Notes under the pieces: generated by a model
What the model was told of the DNA's origin: nothing
The model's input: the letters and a program-made list of their open reading frames with translations, nothing else
Database searches by the model: none
Program-made: the position numbers and the translations under genes
DNA from: Adiantum capillus-veneris
Lineage: Eukaryota; Streptophyta; Polypodiopsida; Polypodiales; Pteridaceae
NCBI GenBank assembly: GCA_014529385.2
Contig: CM043944.1
Span: 68,558,895 to 68,622,894, forward strand
Reading direction: 5' to 3'
Length of the DNA stretch: 64,000 bases
Shown here: positions 44,827 through 56,340 of the stretch, piece after piece
Layout of the letters: each line of letters opens with the position of its first letter
How positions within the stretch are numbered: the stretch's first letter is position 1

Positions 44827-46844
44827 TTAAAAGCTGAAGAGCATGCTATTACAGATTGCTTCATAGATTTCTGGACTGATTGTGTACACCTGCCTTCTCC
44901 TTGGGACGTGCTCCATGGGTATTTTGATACATCGCACCAAATGTGAAAGTAGGTGGACGATCGGCTGCTTGTGGTCTAGCTTGAAGGTGTATGCATCCAA
45001 TTGCTTGTAATACAGTCCTTGCACAACATATGAGCCTCTGTCAATTACATTGCTCCATTCATCAATGTACCCCTTCTCCACCTTCTCCTTTTCTGCAACA
45101 CACTTGACCGGATAGAAATCCACATCTTCGGCGTTGGTTAAAGCATCTGGATTTACAGCAAATGTGTCTCCAAAAGATAGAGTGCTACTCAACACATCAT
45201 GATGACCTTCGTATGTGAAGTCATCATAGCCAACAACTTCCTCTATCGAAACTTCATCTATTTTCTCAAGTAATGGCTACAGAATCTAATAATCCCAAGC
45301 CTCCACGTGAGCTTTATTGATGCTGCGATTCCACCTTCCATTCATGCATGCATCACAGAAGCATGCCAACTTTATTGTTGCAAGAGCAGTTGGATCCTGC
45401 AGGTTGTGACCACGAATAGCATGCAAAGAGCGAGTTTTTGCCACAGTGGCACAATTCCACTTAACTTCCCTGTTAACATCTCCCTCTTTAACCTCCCAGA
45501 ACACACGAGCACATTCCATTTCTTTTGAAGGATATGATGCAGGTGCTCCCTGCGATAGGTTGGCCTGGCAATAAGCAACCACATCTGCTGCACACTGCAA
45601 TATAGATCCATTAGGTTTTAGTTGTTCATGGGTCGAGGTTCTTTTCACAACTGCTCCTGCACCAACATGCTCGCCCTTGCCATGCCGTGATCCAAAGAAG
45701 AACCAGCTCATCCCAATCCCTGTGAGTCCACCATATCTTACAACAAAATAGAAAGGCATGGCTCCCTTGAATTGCGAGGCCGCACCATCTGACCACACCC
45801 AATGTTGTTTACAAGTGACGCCCTCTTGTTGTAACCAGTCACGGTGTAGCATGAAGCAATGTTGCACAAACAGTGTGTCATGCACCCTATCATTTGATAT
45901 GAAGAAGTGGATTGTTTTGACTACCTCCCCTACCTTGTGGTAGTACGTTATGTGTACAAAAAATAGTTACTTGACTAGAGTGCCAATGCATTGACTGAAT
46001 CTCATTTTGCGCCTTGAAGGCGTAATTTTCAGCAAAGTCAACAACTGAGACAATGGCATCATCCGGAAAGCGAAGTATACAATCCTTAAATTGTTGTCCT
46101 TGCCATCGTGCCACATAGTTATGAGTGATGAAGAGCTTCAACTTGGTCTGCAACAGTCGAAGAAACTCCCAGCACTACATTTCTTTATGCAAAAGATCTT
46201 TTCTTTTCTTACTGTTTCCTTGCCTGTCTTTTGCTTCTACATACGCAAATACTTTCACATTAATACTCTTACCTGGCTTTGCTTTTTCTAAGCAACATAA
46301 TTCTAACTTCTTTAGTCCACATATCTTACAGTCTCCCATCAGGCATTCTCTTCTATGGAAAATTGCATTTGCTGGATTTGGACAGAGAACGGACTCCCAC
46401 ATCTGTGTGAAACCTTTGAACGTGTGATGTGAAGCAAGGCAAACGCCGCCACTACTAATGTTCTTGCCTGTAGAACAAATATTGCATACACAGTTGCAAC
46501 ATGTATCATGTAGCCCAAAAGCACGAGAGCGCATGTGTTTCAATGCGTCTTTCAAAAAGGTCATCTGTACATGGTATTCGCAACAGCATGTGTACCTATC
46601 CTTCAACCTCCTGCAAAAGAATGGCTTTAACATCTCAAACATCCTCATGCCAATCTTGCAATCTGGATGTTTTTGTTTGAATCTTTGAAAGAGCTCAGGC
46701 TGTTTGGATCAGTATGTTTACTAGGAGAAATAATCCAAACAGGACTATATGCATTGCTACTTGATACATCCACCATAGAAACAAATTGGTGTGTTAAACA
46801 GCACATTGTATGGTCCTAACATGCATGTAACTGGGTATAACATT

Positions 46845-48675
46845 GTATACTAAGCATGCTAGTTAGCATACTGAGTATGCTAACTAGCATGCTGAGTATG
46901 CTAACTAGAATAGCTGAGTATGCTAAATAGAATACTAGCTGTGCTAACAAGCACAATCAATGTGTAGTGTAGCATACGAGGCATACTCATCAACATGCTA
47001 GTTAGCAATGCTAGTATACTCATCAGCATGCTAGTTAGCATGTTGAGTATGCTAACTAGCATGCTGAGTTAGCATACTAGCTGTGCTAACTAGCATACTC
47101 ATAAGCATACTAGTTAGCATACTCATCGGCATGCTAGTTAGCATGTTGAGTATGCTAACTAGCATACTATCTGTGCTAACAAGCACAATCAATGTGTAGT
47201 TTAGCATACGAGGCATACTCATTAGCATGCTAGTTAGCATGCTGAGTATACTCATCAGCATGCTAGTTAGCATACTAGCTGTGCTAACTAGCATACTCAT
47301 CACCATACTAGTTAGCATACTAGCTGTGCTAACTAGCATACTCATCAGCATGCTAGTTAGCATGCTGAGTATGCTAACTAGAATACTGGCTGTGCTAATA
47401 AGCACAATCAGTGTGTAGTTTAGCATATGAGGCATACTCATCAGCATGCTGAGTATACTCGTTAGCATGCTGAGTATGCTAACTAGCATGCTAACTTAGC
47501 ATACTATCTGTGCTAACTAGCATACTAGCTGTGCTAACTAGCATATTAGCTGTGCTAACTAGCATACTCATCAGCATACTCATTAGCATACTAGTTAACA
47601 TACTAGCTGTGCTAACTAGCATACTCATCAGCATGCTAGTTAGCATACTGAGTATGCTAGTTAGCATAGCTGAATATGCTAGTTAGCATAGCTGAATACA
47701 CTAACTAGCATACTAGCTATGCTAACAAGCATAATCAGTGTGTAATTTAGCATATGAGTCATTGTTAACCACATGAATGCGTGCTAAGAAGAATAGAAGG
47801 TATGCTAACTAGCATACATATTGTGTTAACCAACACACTTATTATGTTGAATAGCATAGCCAGCACACTACGAATGCTAACTAACATAAATCAGCTTACC
47901 CGTTATGCTACTTACCATTCTCAGCTGTGCTAACTAGCATACTCATGAGCATGCTAGTTAGCATGCTGAGTATGCTAGCTAGCATGCTGAGTATACTAGT
48001 TAGCATAACTGAATATGCTAACTAGCATACTAGCATAAACGAGCTTACCCGTTATGCTACTTAGCATTCGTAGCTGTGCTAACTAGCATACTCATCATGC
48101 TAGTTAGCTAGCTGAGTATGCTTACTAACATGCTATATTGCTAGTTAGCACAGTTGTGTATGCTAACTAGCATACTAAATGTGATAACAAGCAAAATCAG
48201 TGTGTAGTTTAACATATGAGTCATGGTTAACCACACAAAGTGTGCTAAGAAGAATAGAAGGTATGCTAACTAGCATACATATTGTGTTAACCAGCACACT
48301 TGTTATGTTGAATAGCATAGCCAGCACACTAGCATAAAAGGTGTTAAAGTAGCATACATATTGTGCTAACCAGCGTAGTCCTCAAGATCACTAGGCATGC
48401 TAACTAGCAGAAGATTTATGCTGAACACCATACCCACCATACAGGAATGCTAACTAGCATATACCATAAACCAGCTTACCTATTATGCTAGTTAGCATAC
48501 TACGAAAGGTAGCTAGCATACTCATTGTGTCAAAGAACATTCTGAGCATGCTAGTTAGCATAATAGGTATGCTAACCAGCATAAAGGGTGTTATAGTAGC
48601 TTACATATTGTGGTAGACAACATACTTATCATGCTAAACAACATACCCAACATACTAGGAGTGAGACTATGCTAA
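46845..48675 (-). repeat. Array 2: TAGCAT-type palindromic repeats
   Basis: Units such as GCATGCTAGTTAGCATACTGAG and ATGCTAACTAGCATACT alternate in both orientations, with the core ATGCTARYTAGCAT. Higher-order blocks repeat, for example AAGCACAATCAATGTGTAGT near 46,945 and 47,181. A short continuation lies at 50,268-50,352, beyond the solo LTR. It is related to array 1 but more scrambled. Confidence 0.93.
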
Positions 48676-49654
48676 CTAGTGATTCGAGCCTATCACAAAT
48701 TTTTGTTTACTATATTTTGTTGGTTTTTCTTGCTTCTAGAGGTTTACAATAAAAGAAAGAGTGAGAAAAACCTCTTGGAAAAATTCAAAAAATGATTTGA
48801 TGGGAATTTTTTGTTGACTAGTTCACCGGAGGTGAAAGGTAGAAGGAGAACCTAGTGGTAAAGGGAAGGGAAAATATGTAAATGTGAAAAGAAAAGGTAT
48901 AATGTGGTTGTGGAGCCATGCACCCATGATTCAAGGGTCATGAGTGGCTCATATCATCGTGGCTTTGGAGCCATATGAGGATTCAAACAGATGGGACCCA
49001 GGTGGAAGACTTGGTAAAGGAAGGAAACAGACACATGATTTTGCTGGATTTTAAAAAAATACTTCCACTCCGATCCAAGAAAAGTTGTCTTCATCAAAGT
49101 TGTAGCTGATGAGCTGGAGATTTTGACAATATTTTTTTTATAATTTTTGCATCTACGGTATAGGAGATATGGCCAAAATGGTGGGCGCCAGTTTTTTCAA
49201 TTGTGGTGGAGACCACCCCCTCTACCTTTACACACGCACCCTTCCTTTTCCACATTGAGTCCTTCTCTAAAAATAATCCATTAGTCTTCTCACCCTCCCC
49301 TCCTTCCTCCTCTCTCTCAAGCTCAAAAAACCATCACAAATTCCTCTTCTAATCACCTCTCAATTCATGCTTAATCTTATTGTAATTCATAAGTTCTCAT
49401 TCAACTCCTTTCTATTATTACTAGATATGCATTGATTTTATGTAGATTCTTTACATTTTAAAATAAGGAAGCTCTTGGACTCAAGCTATGGAGGAAGGAG
49501 TGAAGACAACACAAGTGATGATGGAGCCAATTAGTTGCAAATTGGTCAACAAATCACTTGGAAGGAGCTTCTTCATTGGTTGAATGTCCCTAATCAAGCT
49601 TCATTTGTACAAATTGCACTTGGATCTTAACCTCACTCCTAATCACTCCCTTTC

Positions 49655-49884
49655 CTATATAAAGAGGCCCCCCCCTTTGTAATTTCAAGTATCCCTCAGC
49701 CCCATTGAGTCTTTGTATCACTCATCATGAGCCCATAAAGCTCATTCATTCACTCTATTCTTGCACATTCTATATAAAGAGGCCCCCCCCTTTGTAATTT
49801 CAAGTATCCCTCAGCCCCATTGAGTCTTTGTATCACTCATCATGAGCCCATAAAGCTCATTCATTCACTCTATTCTTGCAATTG
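49655..49884 (+). repeat. Tandem duplication of a TATA-containing 115-bp segment
   Basis: CTATATAAAGAGGCCCCCCC...CACTCTATTCTTGCA occurs at 49655 and again at 49770, near-identical. Both copies hold the TATA box and the presumed start region. Confidence 0.92.
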
Positions 49885-50082
49885 TTTTATGCTAGTAACC
49901 TCCCCTCCTCTTACTTATGTTAATTAAGAGAGATCTTTTATGTGTGTGTGAGAGTGCTTCATGTGATATTGGCTAATTCTTGAGTTGTTGTTTAGTAATC
50001 TACATGCTATTTGTGTTGGGAGTGCTTGAAGTTATCCATTCCTTGTACACACACTAAGGTTAATGCTTCATTCATAGTGATA

Positions 50083-50084
<2 letters not shown>

Positions 50085-50146
<62 letters not shown>
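50085..50146 (+). repeat. (CT)n microsatellite
   Basis: About 30 uninterrupted CT units within the LTR-like insert. Confidence 0.95.
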
Positions 50147-50148
<2 letters not shown>

Positions 50149-51178
50149 TGTAGCGGTCCTAGTCCACGCTTCCAAGACTAGGTGGTGCCCTCATCTCATT
50201 TCCCTTGTGGCGCAATGGAGTTTGTTTTGGTGTAGAGGCCGCCATTCCAAATTTCCTTCGTCACTAGCACACATGCTAGGTGGCATACATAGCATAACAT
50301 ATTGTGATAACTAGCATGCTCTATATGCTAGGTAGATTACTAGCATGCTATAATGCATAAGTTATGGCGCAAGTATGTCATTGATCACCTGAGACTCATC
50401 CAGGAGGTGGACAGGGTGTTTTATGTAGCTTTTCCTTCCCACTCTCTTTCGACAAACATCCTTCTTGTTGGGTGAAACATGAGTCTCCTCTGTCCAAAAT
50501 GTGTAGACCAATTCCTTAATTTCATATGTGATAGGGCTATGACGGTGTTGCTTGTGACATCAGCCGAGCATTGACACCAGACTTGACCTGCCATGATTTT
50601 GCTTTGAACAAGCTGCGACGGTCGACTTTTAGGACCCTGGAGAATTTGGCAATAGGCATGTTTTCCTTTGAATTTATCATCATCTGCAATGCTGCATTCG
50701 TCAAAAATAGCTCCTCGTTAGAAGCTGGCTGCTTGACGATAGCTAGTGTGTTGCAAACATTGGAGACAATTGCACTCTGCACAACAGCCTCCTCCTCTAA
50801 AGAGTGATCATGGATTGCCCGAACAAGCGTATGTTGAGCAACAAGATTCTAGATTTCACACTTTGCTTCTTTGTTGAGACCTTCACTCCTGCTCTTGAAA
50901 GCTTTCACAATCTTGAGGAGATTTTCCTTTTCTCCTTATCGTCGATGGCATGATGTTCTCGTTTAGTTGTCATCTATCGGTGCTCCCGCTGTTTACGCTT
51001 TCTTTCTGTCTCATATTTCTTGATAATAGAAAGAGTTGGATGCTGGTAGTTGTGATTCATTTCCTGTAATGGCTCCCTTCTGCCTCCATTTCTAGTGGCA
51101 ATAATGTTGTCTACTGGTTTTCCATATCTGCAAGTCTGCTAAGCTTTGATAACTCAACTTCGAGGCAAGAAGCAATGC

Positions 51179-51180
<2 letters not shown>

Positions 51181-51251
<71 letters not shown>

Positions 51252-51319
51252 AGGGAGGGAGTAGGAATGGGGAAAACTGTAAATTGGTATGAGAGTGAGA
51301 CAGAGAGGGAGTCTGCGCC

Positions 51320-51367
<48 letters not shown>

Positions 51368-51447
51368 AGGGAGGGAGTAGGAACAGGGCAAACTGTAAAC
51401 TGGTTTGAGAGTGAGACAGAGAGGGAGTCTACGCCGTAGAGAGATAG

Positions 51448-51489
<42 letters not shown>

Positions 51490-51590
51490 AGGGAGGGAGT
51501 AGGAACAGGGCAAACTGTAAACTGGTCTAAGAGTGAGACAGAGAGGGAGTCTGCACCGTAGAGAGAGAGAGAGAGAAAGAGAACAGAGGG
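51181..51590. repeat. Compound (GA)n minisatellite, three or four 120-bp units, upstream of gene B
   Basis: Each unit has (GA)n, GGGAGGGAGGGAGTAGGAA, then GGCAAACTGTAAACTGGT, GAGTGAGACAGAGAGGGAG and TCTGCGCCG. Non-GA blocks start near 51,245, 51,362 and 51,483. In gene B orientation it is a long (CT)n tract just before the first coding sequence, so it could be 5' UTR or promoter. Confidence 0.88.
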
Positions 51591-52415
51591 CACACCCCAC
51601 ATCGTCGTCGTAACTGAAAACAGAGGCCACACCCCATATGGGAGGGAAAAATAATATATCCTATGGTTATTAAAATTTCAAACTTCACTTGCTCTTTGGT
51701 TTTGAATAGATGCTAACAAGCACCTCTTACTAGCATTGTCCGGGACACCAAAAAGCATGACAAGTTAACATGCTCATACCCTGTAGCATATCTATGGAAA
51801 CAGTACCATGTGTAGATTGCAGATTTATGATCTCCACTCAAATCAGAGATCATATGTTGGAATTAAGGAAGGCCAAAAATCATGAAATTTTCCACCTCCT
51901 TTTTGAGGAGAAAAGTGAATCCTTTGACCACCGTTCACACCCACCATTCTTACACACATGGTGTACACCTATTTGTCAAAATGTTAATCACCTCCTTAAG
52001 CTCATGGCAAATAAAGCGGCCCTCCTACACCCCATTCTCTTCCCAATGCCTTAATTGACCATGGTTGTGAAATAAATATAATGTCAAAAAGTCTTTACAA
52101 CAAATGTAAATGGCCAATGGACACAGAATACGGTTGGAGGGTTAGAATGGCAAACAATTCAACAAGTGAATTGTATGCAGTATGTCCAAGTGTAAAGCTA
52201 ACAATAGGTGATGTCAAGGCTGAACGAAACTTCTTTATACAGGACACATCTTTTCCTTGGGCAACCCTACAATGTGGGATTTGGAATGGACACAAAGGTA
52301 ATGGATGATGGTTGAGTTTATGCCAGGATTCGAAGCAAACATAGTAAACTTGCTATTCAATTTCTCACAGTTTTTGTAAACCATGAAAGAAATCGTGACA
52401 ACCTCAGAGATCATC

Positions 52416-52836
52416 CTCACAAAGGGGGCCTTTAAGACGTTTGACTTTACCTCTCTCTACCAAAACGGGTGCATGCATAAATTTTTGCAAACAAACTCCA
52501 AAGTTGGCGGAGGTTTGACAGTTAAAATGTACTCTTCAAGATCTATCTACTACTGATATATAGCACGCCAAGAGATTCCTTATATTTTGAAAGATTCTTT
52601 TTTTTATTCACTTAGATTCCGACAGAGTTATCACATCATAGGTGAATAAAAAAAAGAATCTTCTAAAATATGAGGAATCTCATGGCATGCTATATATCAC
52701 TAGATAGAGCTTAAAGAGGAGATTCTAACTTTCAAACCCCCGCCAACTTTGGAGTTTGTTCGCAAGAAATTATCCATGCACCCGTTTTGGTAGAGCTCTA
52801 GGTAAAGTCAAACTCCTTAAAGGGCCCCTTTGTGAG
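52416..52836. mobile_element. 421-bp fold-back element inside Ty3 copy 3
   Basis: CTCACAAAGGGGGCC at the left end pairs with GGGCCCCTTTGTGAG at the right. Arms of about 200 bp pair through GACTTTACCT / AGGTAAAGTC and AAAACGGGTGCATG / CATGCACCCGTTTT. They continue through CCAAAGTTGGCGG / CCGCCAACTTTGG, with a loop of about 30 bp near 52,625. It separates protease from pre-RT sequence. Its ends resemble those of the fold-backs at 28.3 and 58.0 kb. Confidence 0.9.
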
Positions 52837-53263
52837 TCAAGTTTTACCTAATGATGGGTTTTATCCAAGTACATTTGTAAAACGGGATTGCAGTTGTACA
52901 GAAGAAAAAGGGTCTCCCTTGATCCAAATATAGGTGAAACTTTCTCAGTGGGATCCTTGGTAACAAAAAATGGGTCGGTATGTTTTACAAAACTTAAAGA
53001 TTTGAAGAAATGTGAGAGGCAATATGTACATAATGTACAAATGGGCATGAAAGAGAGTGAGTTGCTAGAGCCTACTGAAAATGTTTTGGGTTTGTGTGAG
53101 CAAGTTTCTTCTGTCAATACTATGGGTGAGCTTGATGCTATAGTGGAGTCTAGTTTGCATCTTGAAAATGAAGTTGTGAAAGTATGCTCTATGGAAATGT
53201 ATTAATTCATAGAAACCTTTAAAGACAACCCATAGTTTAAGAAAACAGTAGGCCTAGAAGTCC

Positions 53264-54410
53264 ATGTTGAAACTAAATACAAGGGTGACAATTAGAAATT
53301 TAGGTACAGGACAGATTCTAGATGAGTTTGTGGAGGCGTTTGCACGGAGGGAAATCTACTCAATGAGGGATCTCTACTTAGGGTATCATAAATTTCAGCT
53401 TGCAATAGAAAGCAAATACTTGACAACCATGAGGAAAACTTTGGGTTTGGTAAGGATGTGTATCTTGCCACAGGGACCAACCAACTCGGTTGCACATATG
53501 ATGAATGGGATGAATAAGGTCTTACATGACTTTATTTCTCATGTCACAATGCCATTCATTGATGATTTTCCTATCAAAGGAAGTGAAGAAGATGGAAAAG
53601 ATGAAGCTTTGGATATCAGGGGGTGCCTTTGGTTTGTGGAAAATCACATAAATGATTGTGATAAACCTCTGTCTAGGTTGGAGGAAGTGAATCTTACTTT
53701 GTTAGGAAAAAGGCTATGTTTGGTGTCGATGAAGTGCTCATTATGGGGCACATGTGTGGGCCATATGGTAGGAAACCCTCCGACAAAGGTAGATGACATC
53801 CAAAGAATGAAACAAACATGCACTAGCATTACTAAGGCTACAGGGTTTCTAGGCGCATGTGTCTTTTATGTTATTTGAATTCCATATATATGCACATGTG
53901 GCTGATCCTCTTTATTATCAATTGCTTAGAAAGAATAGAAAGTTTAAATGGACAGAGGCACATGTAAAATCCATGAAAAAGATAAAGAAGTTTCTTCAAT
54001 TAGCACCAACTTTGAGAAAGGTAGACTATGAGTGTAAAAGGCTAGTATTTGTGACAGTAGACACCACTCATGTAGGAATTTGATGGGAAATAGGGAAAGA
54101 TGATGAAAAAGGACAAAGGTATGTGGTGAGATTTGAAGAGAAGGCACTAAGTGCTTGAAAAAGAAATCATCCATAGAAAAAGAGAGAGTTATGGGGTATG
54201 GCTACAGTCTTAAAAAATGGGAAAAAGTACCTTATTGGTGCATATGTGGTTGTAGAGACAATTTTTCTACCACTTCTTGGGGTGATTACAAGCTTCTCAA
54301 CGTAAGACATTGCGATGTTGTGATGTATTGCCTTTATTAAGTCCTTAAATCTTGAGTTTAAGCACATTTCAAGTAAAGACAATACAGTGGCATATATGCT
54401 ATCAAGGGCA
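53264..54410 (+). pseudogene. Ty3 copy 3 RT and RNase H
   Basis: The 204-codon frame from 53,264 begins with RVTIRNLGTGQILDEF, then GYHKFQLAIES, LGLVRMCILPQGPTNS and the FIDD catalytic box. The tethering region and RNase H continue in shifted frames (RKVDYECKRLVFVTVDTT, KSLNLEFKHISSKDNT). Copy 1 lacks this RNase H part. Confidence 0.8.
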
Positions 54411-54739
54411 AGTTAAGAAGATGAGTCACAGATGACTAATGAGGGAGATGATGTGGGCTTGCAGTTCTACTCTATCTCTCATGTCAAAGGTAACAATATC
54501 TGCATGAATAATCCACTTGAATTGTTCTTAGAAGAGATTTATGAAGGTGATTGTATTTTTATTGGAAGCTACTTCAGTACTCTAAAAAAACATGATGATT
54601 GGTTTGAGTAAGAATTCAAGAGGTTACGTAGGAAAGCATATGGGTGCTTTTTGAGGGATGGTTACTTTTGGAAGCATCCTAAACAAAATAGTGTTACACC
54701 ACAAAGGATTATATGTAAAAATGAGACTCAAGAATAGTT

Positions 54740-55430
54740 CATGCAAGAGTTTCATGAGAGTCTATGGGTGGACACAAGGGTATATGGGAAATCTTCTCCA
54801 TGTTGAAAGAAAAATATTGGTGGGAGGGTATGTATAAAGATGTATTTCAATTTGTGGAGTCGTCTTTAGCTTGTCAAATGTATTCAAATGTCCAATATCG
54901 TGAGGGGTTGCAACCTACATATCCACTAGCCATGCACTATAAATGGATTGTGGATCTAGTCACAATGCCTTTAGGACTCTAGCAGATAAGATACTTAGCT
55001 CTTTCACAAGAGGACCTAGCTAACCAGTTTGAAGGGCGACAATTAAGTGCAAAAACTACTAAAGATGAATGCAAATTCGTTCTTGATGAGGTGATTTTCC
55101 ATTATGATTGTGTAGGAAAGATCAATCTATACAAAGGTGAACTTGATGCCAAGGAAGCAAGGGAGCTCCTTTCCGGATTAGGAATCAATGTTTCTCTTAC
55201 TACAACTTACAACCCTGAAGGCAATGGAAAGAGTTAAAGAGAGAATCCTCCTATCATCAAAGCTTTGGCCAAGGCTTCCGAAGAAAGAGTTGGTGAGTGG
55301 CCAAAATTGTTTCGAAATGCTTTATAGATTAATCGTATAACACATAGCTCATTAACTAGATATATTTATGCGGAACTGATGTATGGTCAAAAGCCAGTAA
55401 TTCCAATTGAAGATACAATTCCCACATGGA
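54740..55430 (+). pseudogene. Ty3 copy 3 integrase
   Basis: The zinc-binding part (LACQMYSNVQYREGLQPTYP) and the start of the catalytic core (HYKWIVDLVTMPLGL) are in one frame, then a stop after GL (CTCTAG). Downstream text parallels copy 1 at 20.1-20.5 kb and runs uninterrupted through the site where copy 1 holds its 4.4-kb insertion, which confirms that insertion. Confidence 0.8.
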
Positions 55431-55989
55431 ATGTACTACCTTGGTAAGACAAACTTAACAGGGAAGATCTCCTTGCATTATGTATAAGGCAATTATAGAG
55501 AAGACTTGGAGACATTGAGGACACAAAAGAGTGACTAAAAAATGCAAGTATGAAAAACAAGGACTACTTTGATAAGTAACATCAGCTTAGGAGCAAAGCA
55601 ATTGACAAAGGTGATTGGGTTTTAGTGTATCATAGTAGCCTTGATAACCAGCACACAGTCATGCGTAAGTTCTAAAAAGATGGCTTGGACCATCTTCTCT
55701 AAAGCATGTGCATGAAAATGCTACTTGGAACTTGTTTGAACTAGATGGAATAGAAGTAAAAGTTCCCATTATAAGTAAAAGAATCAAACTGTTTAAGAGA
55801 AGAGGAGACAGTGACACATAAGATGTTGAGGAGGAGGAAGAGCAGACCACATGTCAATATCAAAGTGAAGATGAAGCATTGGAAGCTATTAATGAAGATG
55901 AAATCATGGAAGATCTACAAGGGAAATTGAAGCTGCAAAAAGTCAAATGTGACACATCCTGAAGTATGTGCAAGTTTAGAGGGGGTGGA

Positions 55990-56293
55990 TGTTGTTCTAT
56001 GAAACGTACATAGTGGGAACAAATGCTAGGAGATTTATTTTGTGACTTTCTAGATACATAAGTATACTTTTCATAACATACATATGGATATGTAAGTATA
56101 ATAATAATCTTTCTATCTCATCATATTATTTATCTCAAGGGTAACATATTCTTACTTTATCATTAGAAAGTACTATGGGAAAAAATGTCAATAGCTCGGT
56201 CTCTTTTAACTTGGGGCAAAAGGCGTTGGTTCTTTCTTTCTACTATCTCATTATCGTCTCACACCCTCTCTAGATCCTATATCTAAGTTAACT

Positions 56294-56340
<47 letters not shown>

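Larger units (their letters stand above)
48680..50263 (+). mobile_element. Solo LTR-like insertion inside array 2 (1,584 bp)
   Basis: Repeat array stops at GCTAACTAG and resumes at CTAGCACACATGC. The insert begins TGATTCGAGCC and ends CCTTCGTCA, with CTAG on both sides (48676-48679 and 50264-50267). It has two TATATAAAGAGG core-promoter copies (49.66 and 49.77 kb) and a CT tract but no coding region, as expected for a solo LTR. A 4-bp duplication is short evidence, so moderately sure. Confidence 0.65.
46700..50388 (-). other. Gene B intron, 3.7 kb, carrying array 2 and a solo LTR
   Basis: Minus-strand donor GAGTCTCAG/GTGATCA ends the exon at 50389. The acceptor ATCCAAACAG/CCTGAG starts the next exon at 46699. 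The joined text ...LLDESQ/PELFQRF continues in one frame. The intron is almost entirely repeat array plus insertion. Confidence 0.6.
44827..51100 (-). pseudogene. Gene B: transposase-like protein with WSDG...SQFKG and HGKGE motifs, broken
   Basis: Minus-strand order: N-terminal lysine-rich part (about 51.05-50.8 kb, KKYETERKRKQREH), helix-rich region (50,807-50,537, KVDRRSLFKAKSW), then a shifted frame to 50,389 (EIKELVYTFWTEETHVSPNK). After the 3.7-kb intron come PELFQRFKQKHPDCKIGMRM and a Cys-rich stretch (TCCCEYHVQM, CCNCVCNICS), then ARWQGQQFKDC. The core at 45.9-45.3 kb has HWVWSDGAASQFKGAMPF and FFFGSRHGKGEHVGAGAVVKR. The C-terminus (45,195-44,827) holds FYPVKCVAEKEKVEKGYI. TAG stops lie at 46175, 45286 and 45280, with a frameshift at an A6 run (45,957-45,962). 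From memory this family is widespread in animals and seed-free plants and may be a DDE transposase; that is not demonstrated here. Confidence 0.65.
52050..55991 (+). mobile_element. Ty3/gypsy element, copy 3 (protease to 3' polypurine tract)
   Basis: Same family as copies 1 and 2. Protease active-site region reads LIDHGCEINIMS at about 52,055. Pre-RT lies at 52.86-53.2 kb, RT at 53.26-53.6 kb (FIDDFPIKG), RNase H at 53.9-54.4 kb (FVTVDTTHVGI) and integrase zinc region at 54.76-54.98 kb (KYWWEGMYKDVFQFVES). The integrase core and tail follow to 55.9 kb. The polypurine-like AGAGGGGGTGGA at 55,978-55,989 abuts the LTR. Stops and frame changes throughout; gag is missing on the left. Confidence 0.85.

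Noticed and set aside
34013-46177. Nuclear stop-codon editing or reassignment to explain the in-frame TAGs
   Set aside because: U-to-C editing of stops in ferns and hornworts is known in organelles only. Frameshifts are also present, so ordinary decay suffices.
47052-47489. 145-codon reverse ORF of SMLVSTASMLTSML-type repeats
   Set aside because: Product of array 2 periodicity and not a gene.
51092-51630. Leu-Ser repeat ORFs up to 158 codons
   Set aside because: Translation of the (GA)n minisatellite.
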